Assembly (NCBI GenBank): GCA_017613485.1
Contig: JAGADS010000034.1
Span: 1-10,908 of the forward strand
DNA: 10,908 bases
Source of the DNA: Treponema sp.
GTDB taxonomy: Bacteria > Spirochaetota > Spirochaetia > Treponematales > Treponemataceae
Reading direction: 5' to 3'
Position 1 is the first letter of the stretch; each line of letters opens with the position of its first letter. A program made the position numbers and the translations under genes. The notes beneath the pieces were generated by a model. That model saw only the letters and a program-made list of their open reading frames with translations. It was not told the DNA's origin and did not search any database. Positions 6,845-10,908 of this stretch are shown here, piece after piece.

Positions 6845-7019
6845 TGTCATGCTGAACTTGATTCAGCATCTGAACATTTCAACTCCGGATTCCGGATCAG
6901 GTCCGGAATGACACTTTCTGTCATGCAGAGCTTGATTCAGCATCTGAACATTTCAACTCTGGATTCCGGATCAGGTCCGGAATGACACTTTTTGTCATGC
7001 AGAACTTGATTCAGCATCT
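6845..7019. repeat. Tandem array of TGTCAT-type double-hairpin repeats, 74-bp period
   Basis: Two full 69-bp units (6845-6913, 6919-6987) and a left half-unit (6993-7019) sit head to tail with a 74-bp period, spaced by 5-nt CTTTC and CTTTT. Each full unit starts TGTCAT and ends ATGACA. The left hairpin of unit 1 is ATGCTGAA/TTCAGCAT (6849-6856, 6862-6869), and it is weakened in unit 2. The right hairpin is ATTCCGGA/TCCGGAAT (6889-6896, 6902-6909). At each junction ATGACA-5 nt-TGTCAT could form a third hairpin. The array separates two convergent genes and may terminate both; it also contributes the end of the ABC gene. Sequence differs from the 5031 and 6290 copies but the architecture is the same. 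Confidence 0.88.
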
Positions 7020-7862
7020 CAGGGTTGGAATTACTTCGCTTATTTGATTTAGGGTCTCCCGTGTCATGTCCTCAGATTTCTTGAGCATGGCAACAGGGAC
7101 TCCGTATGCTTTTTCCAGTGCTTCGTTTGTCATCACTTCTTCCGGTGTGCCATAGTCCATGTCGCGGTTGGGATAGAACAAAAGCACGTTCTGTGCAAAT
7201 TCCCTTGTCAAATCAAGCTCATGCATCGAGATAAAGATAGCGGTATTTGTTTTTGCCGCATAGTCACGTATGTATGAAAGGGCATTTCTCTTCTGCTCCC
7301 ATTCCATTGCAAAAAGAGGCTCGTCCATAAAAATCGAGGCACTTCCATATAACATGCTGAATGCCAGAAGCACCCTCTGAATCTCTCCCTTGCTAAGCTG
7401 CCTTAAACCGTGCTCTAGTACTTCCTTAAGCTCAAACACTTCGATTGTCTCTTCAAGAAGGGATGATCCTTTCCGTATGCCTGCTGCATTTCCTTTTAAT
7501 GCACCGTTTGTGTATACATAGTTCAAAAGTGAATAAACCTTGTCGTCTGATTCAAATTCCATGTTCTGATAAATCACTGATGCAATGAGGTTCTTGTTGT
7601 TTTCATCAAGGGATGCAATGTCTTTTCCAAACAGCGTGACTTTTCCTGTGTCCGGTTTAATCCGCCCGCTTGCAAGCATCATGAACGTGGATTTTCCGCT
7701 GCCGTTGGGTCCGATAAGACTTGTAAATCCAGATGGTATTGCACCTGTAAAATGGTCAAATACAGGTGATGGAACAATTACATTGCCGTTTTCGTCCTTG
7801 CTTCCGTCCGGGGGATATGCAAAGCTTACGTCAGAGAATTCTATGCATGAACTGTCACTCAT
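7011..7862 (-). CDS. Orphan ABC transporter-type ATPase
   Basis: This 283-residue cytoplasmic protein is a complete ABC ATPase: Walker A GPNGSGKST at 51-59, Q-loop Q99, signature LSKGE at 156-160, Walker B ending in D180-E181 (FMDE), and H-loop H214 in ISMHELDL. The D-loop is unusual: FAMEWEQ follows EP where S-x-L-D is expected. No permease or binding protein is nearby, although the general style is that of iron/cobalamin importer ATPases (FecE/FhuC-like). Its ATG overlaps the regulator's stop as ATGA, so it is translated by coupling and probably acts with the two-component proteins. Its final codons (Arg, Cys, TGA) lie in the conserved TGATTCAGCATCT segment of the tandem repeat, so the natural C-terminus has probably been changed by the repeat. 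Confidence 0.88.
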   Translation of the reverse strand: MSDSSCIEFSDVSFAYPPDGSKDENGNVIVPSPVFDHFTGAIPSGFTSLIGPNGSGKSTFMMLASGRIKPDTGKVTLFGKDIASLDENNKNLIASVIYQNMEFESDDKVYSLLNYVYTNGALKGNAAGIRKGSSLLEETIEVFELKEVLEHGLRQLSKGEIQRVLLAFSMLYGSASIFMDEPLFAMEWEQKRNALSYIRDYAAKTNTAIFISMHELDLTREFAQNVLLFYPNRDMDYGTPEEVMTNEALEKAYGVPVAMLKKSEDMTRETLNQISEVIPTLRC

Positions 7863-8767
7863 TGGTTTTCTTCCGCCTGTTGTGCTTTTTCTTTTTCCTC
7901 TTCTTCAAGCAGCTCCAGCTCAATCGGAATCCTTGGGTCAATAGTATTTTTGTTCTGTCCAAGAGCCTGTTTTGCAAAGAAGTCCTCGACTGTCTGTGTG
8001 AGGATTGAAGGTGATATAGGCTTCAGGAGATAGTTCTCGGGCTTTCCTTCCAGTACACGCATGACGATTTTCTTGTCGTCCTTGGATGTAAGGAAGATAA
8101 CCGGAATCTCCATGGTCATCTGTTCGCTTCTAAGAATCCTGAATGTCTCAAGTCCTGAAAGAATCGGCATCTCATAGTCAAGAAGAATCAGGTCAACCTT
8201 GCGTTCCTTGAGAAAGTCTACGGCATTTAATCCTGAATTGGTTATGTACACGTTGAATTTCTTGGAAAGGCTTGTCTGCATTGAGCGAAGGAATGAGGTG
8301 TCATCGTCAACAATCATGATTGTCTTTTTGTTTACGTCCTCACTTCCCGTAAAGCTTCTCTGTACACCGCCGTTTGTTGCATCCATGCTGTAGCCCGAGC
8401 ATGCTATGTCAAGCTGTGTTATGAGGTCGCTTGTGTTGACAGGTCTCTGGAATGCCTTGGTTATCAAATCCTTGTCGATTATGCGGTATGCATTCTCTAT
8501 GTCTATCGGATTACCTATTAAGAAAAGGTGTCTTGTAGGATCATCAACAATAAGTGACTCAAAAAAAGTCAGGGTTGCATTGTAACGTGTCTCGTCACCA
8601 TCAAGATAGACTAGGAAAATTTTGGGCAAATTTGACATTGCCTTGATTTCTTTTGGATGCGGCAGGGCAAAGACAATCTCATAGCCCGCATTCTCAAGTG
8701 ATTTTTCCATTGCTGTAATCAAAAAACTTTCAGCAGCTTCGTTTACGAACAAAACCCGTTTATCCAT
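7859..8767 (-). CDS. Response regulator with degenerate N-terminal and intact C-terminal receiver domains
   Basis: This 302-residue cytoplasmic protein has two receiver folds. The second (about 148-266) is complete: D154-D155 acidic pair in IMIVDDD, phospho-acceptor D197 in LILLDYEMP, T228 and K249 (LLKPIS). The first (about 4-120) follows the fold (VLFVNEAAESFL, IFLVYLDGDE, HLFLIGNP, AFQRPVNTSDLI) but lacks the acidic pair (N9-E10) and has R108 where the catalytic lysine belongs; it is a pseudo-receiver. The C-terminal 30 residues are very acidic (LELLEEEEKEKAQQAEE), possibly coiled. There is no DNA-binding or enzymatic output domain, so output is likely through protein contacts. It starts at ATG 8767, 9 bp after the kinase TAG, with GGGGG overlapping that stop as the ribosome site. 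It sits between the kinase and the ABC ATPase in one operon. Confidence 0.87.
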   Translation of the reverse strand: MDKRVLFVNEAAESFLITAMEKSLENAGYEIVFALPHPKEIKAMSNLPKIFLVYLDGDETRYNATLTFFESLIVDDPTRHLFLIGNPIDIENAYRIIDKDLITKAFQRPVNTSDLITQLDIACSGYSMDATNGGVQRSFTGSEDVNKKTIMIVDDDTSFLRSMQTSLSKKFNVYITNSGLNAVDFLKERKVDLILLDYEMPILSGLETFRILRSEQMTMEIPVIFLTSKDDKKIVMRVLEGKPENYLLKPISPSILTQTVEDFFAKQALGQNKNTIDPRIPIELELLEEEEKEKAQQAEENQ

Positions 8768-8776
8768 GATGACCCC

Positions 8777-10908
8777 CTATATGTTCAACAATTCCATCAA
8801 CGCCTTGCGATCTCCCCCTCTTGCGCAACGTTTTATTTCAGAATATCTCTCCTCTTCTTCCTTAGGAACTGAATATGATTCTAACATATCTATTATACTA
8901 TCAATTGCGTTAAAGTCAAATGAAAGTGTAAATTCTTTTATAGCCTGAATAGCCTCCGAGTACCTTTTTTTGTCAATCGGCTGCTTTTTCTCCTGTCCCT
9001 TGTCCAAAACAGACAGCTTGAGTATGTATGAACGGTAAAGCTCAAGAAGTTCCTTGGTTTTTTTGTTGATTTCGTCTATGTTACCCTCGTCACCGCATTT
9101 TTCAAGATAGGCGGCCTTTTCCGAAAGTTCCAGGGCACCTATCAGGCGGGATGAGCTTTTTAATGCATGAACCTGAATCGTGTAGTTCTTGATGTCACCG
9201 TCATGCCAGTACTGTTCTATCTGATCTGCACGAAGCTTTATATTGTCATAGTATTCCCTTAAGGCAACCATAAGGACATCGGTGGTTCCGCAGTTCTGCA
9301 TGGCTGTAGGAATGCTAAGGCCTTCAAGATTACGGAAATCCTTTAGTATTGCCTGCCTTGACTGTTCCTGTGCCATGACATCCGACGGTACTTTCAGCTT
9401 TTCCGGCGGCAGATAGTATTTGAGCATTTTTTCAAGCTGAACGCTGTTGACCGGCTTTGAAAGGTAATCCGAGAAACCCTCGTTAAGGTAATATTCACGT
9501 GCGCCAGAGACAACATTTGCCGTAAGTGCTATGCAGGGAACATCCTTGCATTTGTTGTCCTCCATTTTCTGCATCTCGTGAAGGGCTTCCACACCGCTCA
9601 TTCCGGGCATTCTGTGGTCAATCAGGATAACGTCGTAGTGCTTTTCCCTTACTTTATCAAGCATCTCCCTGGCACTAAGAACGCTGTCAATCTGTATCTG
9701 GGTCTGCTTAAGGAGGCCTTCCATAACCACAAGATTCATCTTGGTGTCATCCACGACAAGAATATGTGCATCGGGGGCATGGAAGCTTTCCTTGTATTCG
9801 GTCTCTGAATGGATGATGGAATTGTAGCGCTCGTTGTAGTTTCCTATTTTTTCCCACCATGTTACCTGCTGCTTTACGGAGAAATAGAAAGTTGACCCTT
9901 CGCCGTAAGTGCTCTGAACCTGTAGCCTTGAACCCATCTTGTTCAGGAGCATCTGTGTTATGCTTAAGCCCAGGCCTGAGCCTTCGATTGTGCGGTTACG
10001 GATCTCATCGACACGCTCAAATTCGTTGAACATGCGGGAAAGGTCCTCCGGCTTGATTCCGATTCCTGTGTCCTTGACGCTGGCATTAAGGTAAATCTGA
10101 CCTGAGTCAATGCGGTCATAGCCTATGGACAGCGTAATTGAGCCTTTCTGGGTGTATTTTACGGCATTGTTCAGTATGTTCAGTATGCACTGCTTTATCC
10201 TTAGCTCGTCACCAAAAAGAAGGTGAGGGATGGACTCGTCCACGTCTATGATAAGCTCAAGCTGCTTTTGCTTTGCTTTCTGGGAGACCATGTTCACAAG
10301 GTCGGTAATCATGGAGCTTAGCTCATATTCTGCGGGTACAATCTCAAGCTTGCCGGATTCAATTTTGGAGAAGTCAAGTATGTCGTTGATTATCTTGAGC
10401 AGGGTATCTCCTGATGTGCGTATGTTGCTTGCGTACTCACGGATTTTAGGATTGTCTGTCTCGCGAAGTATGATTTCGTTTAATCCCAGAATCGAATGAA
10501 CAGGCGAGCGGATCTCATGGGACCTGTGGGCTACAAATGAGGTCTTAGCCTCTCCCTTGGCCTTTTCCACCTCAAGGTCCTTGTTCAGCTTCTGGTCCTT
10601 TGCCTCGATGTAGCGTATCTGGTTGCTCAGGTAATGCGAGCTTATGACGGTTCCGATGCACGTGACGATTACGGAAACTATGACGTCAGTAAAGAAAACC
10701 TCCGTTGGCTTAGTGATGTAGGAAACGATGAAAACAAGAATAACCATTATTACATTGTTGAAGATGTTGCCCCTCCACCTGCGGTCTATGGTAAGGACAG
10801 GAAAAATCACGCGGAAAACAGGCACAATGATATAGGGAATCGGAAAAGGATTAGAAATGTTTAATAAGGTTGAGGATGTATATAAAGCAATAAAGATGGA
10901 GTACAGGA
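8777..10908 (-). CDS. Membrane hybrid histidine kinase with receiver and HPt domains (5' end outside window)
   Basis: The reading frame is open to the right edge (the codons upstream of the GTG at 10825 continue a hydrophobic segment, LYSIFIALYTSS), so the gene continues beyond the window and that GTG is not a supported start. Numbering from that GTG: two membrane spans near 23-37 and 46-62; dimerisation helix with H103 in SHEIRSP; N box around N219-N220 (ILNNAVKYT); G1 DTGIGI at 252-257; G2 GSGLGL at 282-287; receiver about 353-470 with D359-D360, phospho-acceptor D403 (LIDHRMPGM), T435 and K457; HPt with H553 in VHALKSSSR; a C-terminal helical tail. It is a complete phosphorelay in one protein, likely passing phosphate to D197 of the downstream regulator. 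The H-box flank reads AHRSHEIRSPVHSILG, where AxMSHEIRTPMNxILG is commoner. The N-terminal multi-span sensor is only partly seen. Confidence 0.9.
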   Translation of the reverse strand, partial: LYSIFIALYTSSTLLNISNPFPIPYIIVPVFRVIFPVLTIDRRWRGNIFNNVIMVILVFIVSYITKPTEVFFTDVIVSVIVTCIGTVISSHYLSNQIRYIEAKDQKLNKDLEVEKAKGEAKTSFVAHRSHEIRSPVHSILGLNEIILRETDNPKIREYASNIRTSGDTLLKIINDILDFSKIESGKLEIVPAEYELSSMITDLVNMVSQKAKQKQLELIIDVDESIPHLLFGDELRIKQCILNILNNAVKYTQKGSITLSIGYDRIDSGQIYLNASVKDTGIGIKPEDLSRMFNEFERVDEIRNRTIEGSGLGLSITQMLLNKMGSRLQVQSTYGEGSTFYFSVKQQVTWWEKIGNYNERYNSIIHSETEYKESFHAPDAHILVVDDTKMNLVVMEGLLKQTQIQIDSVLSAREMLDKVREKHYDVILIDHRMPGMSGVEALHEMQKMEDNKCKDVPCIALTANVVSGAREYYLNEGFSDYLSKPVNSVQLEKMLKYYLPPEKLKVPSDVMAQEQSRQAILKDFRNLEGLSIPTAMQNCGTTDVLMVALREYYDNIKLRADQIEQYWHDGDIKNYTIQVHALKSSSRLIGALELSEKAAYLEKCGDEGNIDEINKKTKELLELYRSYILKLSVLDKGQEKKQPIDKKRYSEAIQAIKEFTLSFDFNAIDSIIDMLESYSVPKEEEERYSEIKRCARGGDRKALMELLNI

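Noticed and set aside
6845..7019. CRISPR array
   Set aside because: Units repeat over nearly their whole length, with 5-nt spacers, so there are no unique spacers; the internal palindromes indicate a MITE/REP-type array.
10823..10825. GTG as the real start of the histidine kinase
   Set aside because: The frame remains open to the window edge and the extra codons encode a hydrophobic stretch, so the gene most likely starts outside the window.

Overview
The window looks like a chromosomal segment of a host-associated spirochaete, most likely Treponema or a close relative. This rests on several spirochaete-style lipoprotein signals (FASC, LASC, FVSC), a signal peptide ending in the GGSKE motif common in Treponema exported proteins, an M30-like lipoprotein metallopeptidase with an M29 aminopeptidase next to it, and dispersed TGTCAT...ATGACA double-hairpin repeats between genes. 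Genus is an inference from gene style; no 16S or other marker is present.

Layout. Positions 1-139 are non-coding, with one clear hairpin and a curious tRNA-related inverted repeat. A minus-strand tRNA with a CAT anticodon (140-213) has its own promoter. A minus-strand pair follows: a PaaI-type hotdog thioesterase (1235-1633), then a YhcC/TIGR01212-type radical SAM protein (301-1209, TTG start). Divergent from these, on the plus strand, are three lipoprotein genes in a row: two small proteins of unknown function (1748-2155, 2275-2772) and a 736-residue FN3 plus zinc-metallopeptidase lipoprotein (2780-4990). Then come an M29-family aminopeptidase (5161-6273) bracketed by two direct copies of an approximately 80-bp palindromic repeat, and a small exported OB-fold-like protein (6383-6820). 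Positions 6845-7019 hold a tandem array (74-bp period) of a related repeat, lying between convergent transcription units.

The right third is a minus-strand operon read from beyond the right edge: a membrane hybrid histidine kinase with receiver and HPt domains (8777-10908, 5' end outside the window), a dual-receiver response regulator with a degenerate first receiver and no DNA-binding domain (7859-8767), and an orphan ABC ATPase (7011-7862) overlapping it by ATGA. The last codons and the stop of the ABC gene are supplied by the repeat array.

How the genes may work together: the lipoproteins and peptidase look like surface peptide degradation, with the aminopeptidase finishing peptides in the cytoplasm. 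The kinase, regulator and ABC ATPase are tightly coupled and probably form one signalling unit whose output is not transcriptional in any obvious way. That operon and the repeat family are the most unusual parts of the window. Both functional readings are inference from context.
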